From: an uncultured Coriobacteriales bacterium
Lineage (GTDB): Bacteria; Actinomycetota; Coriobacteriia; Coriobacteriales; UMGS124
Assembly (NCBI GenBank): GCA_902464015.1
Contig: CABQHM010000009.1
Coordinates: forward strand, 1 to 64,000
Reading direction: 5' to 3'
DNA length: 64,000 nucleotides
The number at the start of each line of letters is the position of its first letter. Positions within the stretch are counted from its first letter, which is position 1. The notes under the pieces are model-generated. The model did not search any database and was not told the origin of the DNA. It saw nothing but the letters and a program-made list of their open reading frames with translations. A program made the translations under genes and the position numbers. Positions 52,420 through 60,574 of this stretch are shown here, in pieces.

Positions 52420-52510
52420 ATGCGGATGGGGAATAAATCCGCATAATGCCGCTGTATGGCCGAGAAACGTCTGCGCCCCGAGTGCGTTGCGTGCGTACCC
52501 GGGGCGTTTT
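52420..52510 (+). promoter_or_regulatory. nhaA leader with hairpin and terminator-like attenuator
   Basis: ATGCGGAT (52420-52427) pairs with ATCCGCAT (52437-52444). Then CGCCCCG (52474-52480) pairs with CGGGGCG (52500-52506), extended inside by GTGCG/CGTAC, and is followed by TTTT. The last T is 33 nt before the nhaA ATG, leaving little room for a promoter, so nhaA is probably read through this terminator. TTGACA at 52233 may be the -35 box. 52231-52419 holds no gene. Confidence 0.5.
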
Positions 52511-52543
52511 CGTAAAAAGTCTATCGACCGAAAGGGAACGCGT

Positions 52544-53926
52544 ATGACACGTGGCACTGACATCCTTATCGACGTGAGCGCCAAGCGTGCCGAGAAGCAC
52601 GTCCGTCTCATGAGCCGACTTACGGGCACCGTATCGGCGCTTGTGATGATTGCAGCCGCAATTGTGGCCCTCACCCTTACCAACGTGGGCTTCCACGAGC
52701 CCCTTCACCATGCCATGGAGACGCCTCTTGGCTTCTATATTGGCGAGACCTTTGTGGGCCTCACCTTTGAGCAGGTTGTAAACGACCTGTTCATGGCCTT
52801 CTTCTTCTTGCTTGTGGGTTGCGAGCTCAAGTACGAGATGACGGTGGGCGCCCTTGCCAAGCCCAAGCAGGCGATTCTGCCCATGGTGGCGGCGCTGGGA
52901 GGCGTGTGCGGCCCCGCCCTCATTTATCTGGCCATCAACATGGGCGGTGACGCCGTGCAGGGCTGGGCCATCCCCACTGCCACCGACATCGCGTTTGCCC
53001 TGGCGGTCATGAGCCTGTTCGGCGAGCGCATTCCCGTAGGTGTGAAGGTCTTCTTCTCCACGCTTGCCATTGCCGACGACATGGTGGCCATCGTGGTCAT
53101 CGCCCTGTTCTACAGCACGGACATCGCTGTGCTTTGGCTGGTCCTTGCCGCGCTTGCCGTGGTGGTGCTGATCGTGCTCAACCGTCTGCACGTGTTCAAG
53201 CTCACGCCGTATCTGTTGCTCGGCGCGTTTTTGTGGGTGTGCTTCTTTAACGCCGGCATCCATGCGACGCTGGCTGGCGTGGTGCTCGCCTTTACCCTGC
53301 CTGTGAAGTCCAACGTGAACCTCAAGGCCTATGCGCACTGGATTGCTGGCAAGTCCGCTGAGTTTGACCGTACCTACGACTCCGACCTGCGCATTCTTGG
53401 CCAGCACGAGGTGACCGAGCTCACGCACGAGGTCGAGCGCGTGTCCCACATCGTGACCCCGCCGCTGCAGCGCCTGGAGCATGCCATCACGTTCCCGGTG
53501 AACTACCTCATCCTGCCGCTCTTCGCTTTTGTGAACGCGCAGGTTTTTGTGGCCGACGCCGACATGCTTACCGTGCTTACCTCGCCTGTCACCCTTGGCG
53601 TCTGGGTGGGCCTTGTCCTGGGCAAGCCTATCGGCATCCTGCTCACGACGTTTGTCATGGTCAAGTTCTGCGGCTTCTCGCTTCCTAAGAACGCAACGTG
53701 GGGCCATATGCTTGGCATCGGCATGCTTGCCGGCATCGGTTTCACCATGGCCATCCTCGTGGGCGGCCTGGCCTTCACCGATCCCACCTACATCATGAAC
53801 GCCAAGGTGGGCATCTTGCTGGGCACCTTCACGGCTGCGGTCGTTGGTCTGGTTTACCTGGCGCTTTACCTCAAGCGCCATGAGGCGAAGGACGCCGCTC
53901 CTGCCCAGGCCGAGCAAGGGGAGTAA
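52544..53926 (+). CDS. nhaA: Na+/H+ antiporter NhaA
   Basis: 460-residue membrane antiporter that exports Na+ (or Li+) in exchange for protons. IPTATDIAFALAVMSLFG holds the Asp (about 148) matching E. coli D133, and LAIADDMVAIVVIALFY the essential pair (178-179) matching D163/D164. Eleven to twelve helices and full length. AAAGGGA lies 6 nt before ATG 52544; the frame is open to 52325 without support. It has a terminator-like element directly upstream and a strong terminator downstream. Confidence 0.95.
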   Translation: MTRGTDILIDVSAKRAEKHVRLMSRLTGTVSALVMIAAAIVALTLTNVGFHEPLHHAMETPLGFYIGETFVGLTFEQVVNDLFMAFFFLLVGCELKYEMTVGALAKPKQAILPMVAALGGVCGPALIYLAINMGGDAVQGWAIPTATDIAFALAVMSLFGERIPVGVKVFFSTLAIADDMVAIVVIALFYSTDIAVLWLVLAALAVVVLIVLNRLHVFKLTPYLLLGAFLWVCFFNAGIHATLAGVVLAFTLPVKSNVNLKAYAHWIAGKSAEFDRTYDSDLRILGQHEVTELTHEVERVSHIVTPPLQRLEHAITFPVNYLILPLFAFVNAQVFVADADMLTVLTSPVTLGVWVGLVLGKPIGILLTTFVMVKFCGFSLPKNATWGHMLGIGMLAGIGFTMAILVGGLAFTDPTYIMNAKVGILLGTFTAAVVGLVYLALYLKRHEAKDAAPAQAEQGE

Positions 53927-53974
53927 GAGGCGCTGGCGCTCGATGGGTGTTGGTGTAGCTCACTGTTCTAAACG

Positions 53975-54017
53975 AAGCGCCGCCCGTCTGGATACACCAG
54001 GCAGGCGGCGCTTTTTT
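53975..54017 (+). terminator. Terminator of nhaA
   Basis: AAGCGCCGCC and GGCGGCGCTT form a 10-bp stem followed by TTTTT. The following 54018-54286 has no credible gene; it carries an AATCGATG/CATCGATT inverted repeat at 54124-54153. Confidence 0.88.
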
Positions 54018-54286
54018 GTTGCCGGAGAGGACGGGACGATGCTGAGGTCCGCTCTGGAGGACCGTTTCAGGTCTCACTGGGGCTGCGATGGGCAAATGCA
54101 GGCGAGACAAAGAATCGGAGCGGAATCGATGGGAACGATTTCCAACATCGATTAACGTCTGGACTCTGTTGAGGTCGTTGGGATGTACTCGGGCGGGAAC
54201 CGGAATTTAAAAAGAGTTGCGCATGAACAAAGCGCTGGAGATCGCTTGTAGGGCGGCCGGAGAAGGCGGGAATTGAGCTTCGATTG

Positions 54287-54640
54287 CTAATCTTGCCGTT
54301 CGATTTCCAGTTCGGCTTGGTTGAAGCATTCCCACTGGCATTCCCGCATGTCAACGCGGCCGTCGGGCAGAAAGGTGACGCCTTCGTCTTCAAGCAGGTG
54401 ACGCTGTACGTCGGGGCCTCCGAAGGCAAAGCCGCTTGCGAGGCTGCCGTCCTTAAACACCACGCGGTGACAAGGGATGACTCCGGGTTCGGGGTTTGAG
54501 TGCAGGGCATAGCCCACAAACCGCGCGGCACGAGGGTGTCCGGCCAACAGCGCCACCTGCCCATAGTTGGCGACCTTGCCGCGCGGAATGGCCTTCACTA
54601 CCTGATAGAACTCTCGAAACAAGCCTTCCGATGCCATGGA
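54287..54640 (-). CDS. MGMT/ATL-family DNA alkyltransferase domain protein
   Basis: 117 residues comprising only the DNA-binding/alkyl-acceptor domain of O6-methylguanine-DNA methyltransferase. The catalytic PCHRV motif with Cys is intact, distinguishing it from alkyltransferase-like ATL proteins, which have Trp there. YGQVALLAGHPRAARFVGYALH is the HTH and Arg finger region. GGGAGG lies 5-6 nt before the ATG at 54640; longer frames are rejected. Confidence 0.88.
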   Translation of the reverse strand, partial: SMASEGLFREFYQVVKAIPRGKVANYGQVALLAGHPRAARFVGYALHSNPEPGVIPCHRVVFKDGSLASGFAFGGPDVQRHLLEDEGVTFLPDGRVDMRECQWECFNQAELEIERQD

Positions 54641-54772
54641 ACCCTCCCTGCTTGCCGCTGGTTTCAAATCGCTGCCGATATGGTAGCCGTTTGCGTTACC
54701 TAGAGCGGGGAGAATGGCCGTTTTTGCCGGGCTGGCTCCCCCGGCCCGGCGGCTTGTCGGGCCGGAGCGTCT

Positions 54773-54912
54773 AAAAACGACGCATGTTTGCGTTTTAACT
54801 CGGCCGAACAGACTCCCCGGTGATACCCTCGATATATCGTCGCAGGTAGATGACCCGCTCTGTTTCCGGCCACTTCGTCGGTGACAATTAAAACGCAAAC
54901 ATACGTGTTTTT
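54773..54912. repeat. Inverted-repeat element upstream of LuxR5
   Basis: ATGTTTGCGTTTTAA (54784-54798) is matched perfectly in reverse at 54888-54902, and both copies are flanked outward by AAAAAC-type sequence, giving imperfect ~25-bp termini around a 140-bp unit. No clear target-site duplication is seen. It could be a small non-autonomous element or a pair of regulator sites. Other content of 54641-55195 (555 bp): a CCGGCCCG/CGGGCCGG hairpin at 54741-54766 and no credible gene. Confidence 0.55.
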
Positions 54913-55195
54913 GTTTCAGGCATTACGGGTTGCAAGAGTGGGCTGTCGCCGTTTATCCGTCTGACTCCGCTATTCTTGCCAGGGTGACCATACTGATTTG
55001 TTTCGGGCTGGCATATTATTGTGCTGAGTGCTCTTATCTGATTCTGGCCTACAGGTCTGATGCATTTTGATGAGAACACTGTTGGGATAGCGAGATAGGC
55101 CCTGTTTTTGCCTTTTGACAGGGTGCTTCCAATACGGCGTGTGTCATGAAAGAGGAATCTTACTTGGCGGTTTTATGGGGCGGGAGTGAGGGTCT

Positions 55196-56665
55196 GTGAG
55201 TCAGGAAACAGAAATGCCCTGTGCGATATCGGAGGGCGAGCCTCGAGGAGGGGAGACGTTACTCCCTTTGCGTTTTCTGGGGATGGGCCTGTGGATTGTC
55301 TGGCAATGGGCCACGCACGGGAATGCGACAATCTATTTTTCAGGATACCAGGGCATGGGTGTGAGTTTTGCCATTTGTGATTTCACAATGCGAGTCGCGG
55401 ACATTGTCACAATGGTTGTTCTTGCATTGCTTTGGCGCCGGCTAACGCCCATAACTTCGCATGGGAGGCTTGAGGTGCTGGCATGTCTTTCGGTTGCTGT
55501 AGGCACGACCGGAATGCTTCTGTGCCTAAACGGCCTTATTCTTTCCGCTGTACTGACAATTGTCTTTTCATGCCTGGCAGCTTTCGGCGGCGCCGTCCTT
55601 TTTCTATCGTGGGCTGAGGTATACAGTAGGCTTGCTACAGAGCGCATGCTGTTTATGGGGGTCTTATCTCTTATTCTTGCAGGTGCAGTTTCATTTCTTC
55701 TCAACCATCTAGCCGCGCCGCTTCCTACTGTTGGGACTGTCGCTGTGCCGGTCGTCTCATGTATTCTGTGTTGGCTGTCGGGGAGATTTGTAGCACCGCG
55801 TCCAATTAAACTTGGTGAGTTGGGTATTGCGAGTTTGCGCATTGCGTTTCCCTGGAAACCCGTTGCCGTCATGGCCTTTGCTGGTTTTACGGCTGGGTTC
55901 GGCAATTTTGCCCTGTTTGACCAGAATGCGAACACACGTATGCTTGCTACATTTGTGGTGGGTGTCATTGTGCTTGCTGTATCGTTTGCTTTTAAAGGCA
56001 GGTTACGTCTTGGGCATCTTGCAGGCGGTGCTTTCGTGATAGCGCTCGCGGGGTTTGTTCTGATTGCCGCAATGGGGACAACCAATCCTGTTCCCGCCGC
56101 ATTTCTTATTATGCTTGCGTATATCGCGCTCTGTGTAGTTGGACTTTCGCTTTTGGGAAGGCTAAGTTTTATAGGCTTGATTCCGAGCCTATGGTTGTTT
56201 GGCCTTGGTCGCGCAGCTAGCGAGCTAATGATGGGCTTGGGCAGTTATGCGCGCTATGTGCCGGGTATGGGACAGATGCCGCATGATAAGTATGCTCTCG
56301 CTGTTCTTGCAGTTGCTGGAACGGTCTGTCTCATGCTCATTGCTCTTCTGTGGCGCAGTGAAGATTCAATCGCGTCGAATTGGGCCGTCAATATGGTAGA
56401 TGTTAGGTCTGGCCGACCGGTGGAATCACAGCATGATATGTTAGCACGGGGCTGTGAAATTATTGCAGTCGACGCTGGACTAACGCAGCGAGAATGCGAG
56501 GTTCTTCAACAGCTGGTATTTGGCCAGAGCTACCAGCAGATTTGTCAAAGTCTCATGGTATCGATGGGCACTGTGAAGACTCATATACGTCACATTTATG
56601 CGAAGCTCGGAGTTCATTCGCGCGATGAGGCGTTCGATGTAATTAAAGCGCGGGGGTCGCGCTAG
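55196..56665 (+). CDS. Membrane-embedded LuxR-type regulator 5
   Basis: 489 residues. Hydrophobic helices span about 24-390, then a LuxR HTH (LTQRECEVLQQLVFGQSYQQICQSLMVSMGTVKTHIRHIYAKLGV). GTG start with GGGAG 9 nt upstream. It converges on flavoprotein F, unlike the divergent pairs; both upstream regions contain TTTGCGT-based inverted repeats, which suggests it controls itself and F. Confidence 0.88.
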   Translation: MSQETEMPCAISEGEPRGGETLLPLRFLGMGLWIVWQWATHGNATIYFSGYQGMGVSFAICDFTMRVADIVTMVVLALLWRRLTPITSHGRLEVLACLSVAVGTTGMLLCLNGLILSAVLTIVFSCLAAFGGAVLFLSWAEVYSRLATERMLFMGVLSLILAGAVSFLLNHLAAPLPTVGTVAVPVVSCILCWLSGRFVAPRPIKLGELGIASLRIAFPWKPVAVMAFAGFTAGFGNFALFDQNANTRMLATFVVGVIVLAVSFAFKGRLRLGHLAGGAFVIALAGFVLIAAMGTTNPVPAAFLIMLAYIALCVVGLSLLGRLSFIGLIPSLWLFGLGRAASELMMGLGSYARYVPGMGQMPHDKYALAVLAVAGTVCLMLIALLWRSEDSIASNWAVNMVDVRSGRPVESQHDMLARGCEIIAVDAGLTQRECEVLQQLVFGQSYQQICQSLMVSMGTVKTHIRHIYAKLGVHSRDEAFDVIKARGSR

Positions 56666-56698
56666 TAGTTTTGAAGTTTGGGTAAGGCATGAGTTTGG

Positions 56699-56746
56699 AC
56701 GCAAGCGCCCATCATTTCCATATGGTAGATGGGCGCTTGCGTTTAT
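56699..56746. terminator. Bidirectional terminator between LuxR5 and flavoprotein F
   Basis: ACGCAAGCGCCCATC and GATGGGCGCTTGCGT form a perfect 15-bp stem with a 14-nt loop. It separates two convergent genes. Confidence 0.85.
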
Positions 56747-56789
56747 CGCATGATCAGGGTCCGCGCTTTGGTCGTTGGACGCCGAGGTC

Positions 56790-58322
56790 TTATGCCTGCA
56801 GGTCTTCGGCCATATAGATGCCGGCAAGACGGCCGGTGTTGTAAGCCATGCACAGCGAGGTTCCCTCGTAGCAGTGGTAAGGAACCATGAGAATGGTGCC
56901 ATTGTCCACACCGGCGCAATAAAGGCCTTCGATACGGTTGCCGTCTTGGTCGAGAACACGCAGGTGGTCGTCGGTTTTCACGCCTCCAAGAGTTACCCAG
57001 CAACTCGGTGCGTACTCGAAAGCGTAGAAGGGGCCTTCTGCGACGGGAGTCATAAGGTTGGCGTTCTTATAAAAGAGCGAGTCGGTTCCCGCCTGGGCGT
57101 CTGTGTTATAGGTCTCGACGGTGGCGACCAGTTCGGGAGCACCGATGATTTCAGCCAGCTCGTCAATGCTGTCCGCTTTGAAGCCCCAGCCGTTGTCGAT
57201 GGCGCGCTGAATGTCGCTCTCAAGGTCCTCCGTGGTGCCGGCGGCTACCGTATCCATATATGCTTGGTCGTAGATGCCGAAGAACGTGCCACCTACTTCG
57301 AGGGAGATCGTTCCGCCTACAGCAAGCGGGAATTCGGCGTACTTACCCTCATTTGTGAACCGGCGGCCATCGGAGTTGACAAGCATACCGCCCATGATGC
57401 CAATGGTGGCGCAGGCATTGGTGTTTCCGAAGCTCCAGGGATCCTTGGGGGTGGAGCAGGCAAACTCGTTACCTCCGATGCCCCAGTGAGTGTCACAGGC
57501 AGCGCCTGCGGCAATCATGGAGTTAATACCTGTGCCGTCGGAGAGAGTATTGCCCAACGGCATAACTTGCGTGCCGAACTTTTCATACATCATGTCGGCA
57601 TTGCCCTGGAAACCGCCGGTGCAAACACAGACGGCCTTGGCATCGATTTGAATCTGGTTACCCTCTGCGTCGGTGGCTGTGATACCAGTTACCTTGCCGT
57701 CAGCGCCTTGAACTAGACCGGTCATGGGCGTGCTCATGAGTACTTTGCCGCCTTTGTCCTCCACCCAATTAACAAGAGGCATGAAGCGATCTTCGCCGGA
57801 GACGGAATAGGGGGTGGTGCCATCGGCCGTGAAGGAGCAACGAACTTGATAGCCGGCATGATAGCTATCAGGAAGGACAAGCATCTGCACGCCAAAATCA
57901 TCGGTGAAACGGTCAACTGTGCTGCCTGAAAGTTCAAGGGCGGCCTTTACTGCTGGCGCATTGATGGACCAATGGGCCCAATCCATGATCGAGTTAAAGG
58001 CGATTTCCACGTTGAATCCATCGCCAATCTCTTGCTGGATTTTGCTGCCAACAGCGAGAGGGCCGCCTGCCTGGGCACCGTTTGCCATGGCAACGCTGGC
58101 AGCTTTCTCAACAACAATGACGGAGAGGCCAGCGTCTACTGCTTCCACGGCTGCCCAAAGGCCTGCCGCGCCCGCGCCGGCGATGACGACATCACACGTC
58201 ATGCTGTCAGAAGGCTCAGTGGCCTCATCGGCCAGGGCGATGCCCGTGGACGCTAAAGCGGCCGAAGCGGCGGCGCCGGCAACGAAGGTGCGGCGGGAGA
58301 GAGTCTTGGAATTCGAAAACAT
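56790..58322 (-). CDS. Flavoprotein F: Tat-exported FAD reductase
   Basis: 510 residues. Tat motif SRRTFVAGAAAS, FAD-binding VIAGAGAAGL (46-55), C-terminal RIEGLYCAGVDNGTILMVPYHCYEG. No FMN domain. Catalytic fumarate-reductase residues are not conserved (NEGKYAEFPLAVG in place of the RD motif; WVTLGGVKTD in place of HHTMGG). The ATG at 58322 has AAAGGA 6 nt upstream; a longer frame to 58394 is unsupported. A 12-bp palindrome lies 117-146 nt upstream. No adjacent cytochrome. Confidence 0.9.
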   Translation of the reverse strand: MFSNSKTLSRRTFVAGAAASAALASTGIALADEATEPSDSMTCDVVIAGAGAAGLWAAVEAVDAGLSVIVVEKAASVAMANGAQAGGPLAVGSKIQQEIGDGFNVEIAFNSIMDWAHWSINAPAVKAALELSGSTVDRFTDDFGVQMLVLPDSYHAGYQVRCSFTADGTTPYSVSGEDRFMPLVNWVEDKGGKVLMSTPMTGLVQGADGKVTGITATDAEGNQIQIDAKAVCVCTGGFQGNADMMYEKFGTQVMPLGNTLSDGTGINSMIAAGAACDTHWGIGGNEFACSTPKDPWSFGNTNACATIGIMGGMLVNSDGRRFTNEGKYAEFPLAVGGTISLEVGGTFFGIYDQAYMDTVAAGTTEDLESDIQRAIDNGWGFKADSIDELAEIIGAPELVATVETYNTDAQAGTDSLFYKNANLMTPVAEGPFYAFEYAPSCWVTLGGVKTDDHLRVLDQDGNRIEGLYCAGVDNGTILMVPYHCYEGTSLCMAYNTGRLAGIYMAEDLQA

Positions 58323-58438
58323 TCGGGTTCCTTTCAAATGCGGGCTTCCAGTGGTCGTGAGGTATGTGTACGACCTGCCTGGCGGACGATTCAACTGTGC
58401 CGCATCGAAAGGCTCAAATCTTGTGGTCGATAGTGGGA

Positions 58439-58468
58439 TTTGCGTATGATTTAGGCATCATACGCAAA
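58439..58468. promoter_or_regulatory. Palindromic operator candidate upstream of flavoprotein F
   Basis: TTTGCGTATGAT-TTAGGC-ATCATACGCAAA is a perfect 12-bp inverted repeat with a 6-nt spacer. Its TTTGCGT core recurs in the inverted repeats upstream of LuxR5. Confidence 0.6.
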
Positions 58469-58528
58469 ATCATATATGTCTTTAACTGGTGTAATGATGA
58501 TTGGCGTTTTATTGGTCTGTTTATAGAA

Positions 58529-58561
58529 GTGCCCTGCCGAGTGGGGATCTCGACAGGGCAC
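58529..58561 (-). terminator. Terminator of flavoprotein G
   Basis: GTGCCCTG...CAGGGCAC with an inner CGAG/CTCG extension, and a short T-rich tail on the minus strand. Confidence 0.65.
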
Positions 58562-58599
58562 CGTGTTTCTTGGGAACAGATACCAGTAAACTGTTACGC

Positions 58600-60432
58600 C
58601 TAAGCGTCCAAATCGGCGCAGACGGACTTGCCGCACTCACGCCCCAGAGTAATGGCGATGCCCAGAGAGACGCCGGAGGTGGGGGTCACATAGTCGTAGC
58701 CGAAGCGGCGACCGCAGCAGTTACCGGAGACATACAGACCTGGAATGGGCTTGTAGTTGTTGTCGAGTGCACGTTGGTCGCCGTCGGTTACGATGCCGCC
58801 CATAGTGACGAGCGCGCTGCCCAGGCCAATGGTGCCTGTGGACATGTAGTAGGGACCCTGGTCAAGTGCCCAGAGAGTCTTGGCGTCGCGACCGTAGTCG
58901 GAATCTACGCCAGCTGCGCACATCTCGTTGTAGCGCTCGATGGAGGCCTTTGCATTGTCGATGACGGCCTGGTCGGTAACACCTGCCTTTGCAAAAAGCT
59001 CATCAATGGTCTGAGCGCCATACATGGAGATGCGCACCTGGAACTGTCCGTTTTCGGCCGTGTAGAGACCTTCTGCCGAAGGGGCGTTTGCCAGAACGTC
59101 ATCCAGACATGCCTTATAGGCGATGTTAGGAGTGATGGAGGAGTGGCCGGGGCACAGGTGGTCCCAGGTGTTCGCGTAATTGGCGTCGTAGATGCAGTAG
59201 TACGTGTCGCGCGGCTTGAAAGCCAGGGAGTTGCCCACGAACTCGCGGATGGGGGCAAACTCGTTGCAGCAGCGCTTGCCTTCGGCATTGAGCCAGATGC
59301 CTTGCGGCTGCGACGAAGGTGCACCGGCGCGCATGCCCATGGTGGCAACCTGAGGCTCAAGCTTAGCGCCCGCCCAATAGGGGAGACGCACGCCGGCACC
59401 GTCACGGTTGGCGATGACGCACAGGGAGAGCAGCTCATCCTCGGTGAGCATGGTCTCTACATCGCTCAACAGATCCTTGCACATGTCTTCGTTGCCACCG
59501 AAACCGCCTGTAGCCATGATGACGGCCTTGCCGTTGTACTGCTCGTACTCGTCGGTCTCAAGATTCTTGACGATGACACCGGTTACCGCGCCCGACTCAT
59601 CCTGGACAAGCTGTTCGGCGCAGCGATTGAAGAAGAACCGGGCGCCGGCATCGATAGCCTTCTGACGGTTGCGCTGGTGAATCATCGTCTGGTTGACGTT
59701 GCCGTACATGCCAAAGGCGGTAGGGTAATAATGATAGCCGCCAATCTCGGTGATAAGGTTGTCGTAGTAGCCCTCGTCGACTTCAGGGAAACGGAAGTTG
59801 CCGGTGTAGTGGTACTTTACCGAAGTCTCGGATGCAATCTCGTCATGCGTGCAAACGTCGAAGTACCAGTCGGAGTTTGCGCCGGAGTTTTGCGCGAATT
59901 TCATGGCGAGGTCAGGGTTTGCGGTCCAGCCGGCCATCATCATCCAGTTGGTGAAGTACTCGTTAACGTCAATCTCGGGCGCGCCAATCTAGAGCATATA
60001 GGAAGCATTGACGGTAGCGGCTTCGTTGCCCATGGCTTGGAACATGTCCTCGTACTGCTTTTCGAGAAGAATGACCGAGTGGCCCTCTTCGGCAATCTCA
60101 CGGCATGCAGTGATGCCAGCGTAGCCATGGCCAACGACAATCACGTCGGCCTCGCCTGCAACGGTGGCATCGGTGATTGCTTCGGGCTTCGTGCGCCACG
60201 TGCCAACGGGTGTTCCGTCGGAGCAAACATTGCGATCCTTGCTGGCGTATTTGGGTTCAGCCATCATGGGAGGATGGATGCCCTCGTCTCCACCTTTTTC
60301 ATCGGTGGGTGCGGAGCCTTCGGGCTTCTCCTCATCGGCGAAAGCACTTGCAGCAATGCCTACTGTTGCCATTGCGGCTGCCGCCATACCTGCGCCTGCG
60401 ATGAAGCTCCTGCGGTTGACGTTGGTGCTCAT
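58600..60432 (-). pseudogene. Flavoprotein G: Tat-exported FAD reductase interrupted by an in-frame TAG
   Basis: The full frame is 610 codons. It starts at ATG 60432 with a perfect AAGGAGG 4 nt upstream, has a Tat motif (NRRSFIAGAG) and FAD-binding VVGHGYAGI (99-107), and runs to stop at 58600 with the family C-terminus PIPGLYVSGNCCGRRFGYDYV. Codon 148 (59989-59991) is TAG; frame and homology continue unbroken on both sides, and a single C-to-T change from CAG would explain it. Restart at the ATG cluster near 59943 would lack the FAD site and signal. It is either a recent pseudogene, an amber-suppressed gene or a sequencing error. It lies downstream of LuxR6. Confidence 0.88.
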
Positions 60433-60574
60433 GGGTCCTCCTTGTGTATCCTGGCCGAAAAATGTATGTTCAGCCGTTTGCACGACGCCATCACTGTTGC
60501 CTAAAGCGATGGAATTGTGCATAACAAGGATTGCCCATTGACATGTTTTTACATGGCAAAAATTGACCAGTCGG

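Noticed and set aside
53844..54155. Open frame running out of nhaA through its terminator
   Set aside because: Wrong frame relative to nhaA and crosses the terminator stem.
59989..59991. Pyrrolysine or selenocysteine at the in-frame stop of flavoprotein G
   Set aside because: Selenocysteine uses TGA, not TAG. No pyl genes are in view, and paralogues show no special residue here; a nonsense mutation is simpler.
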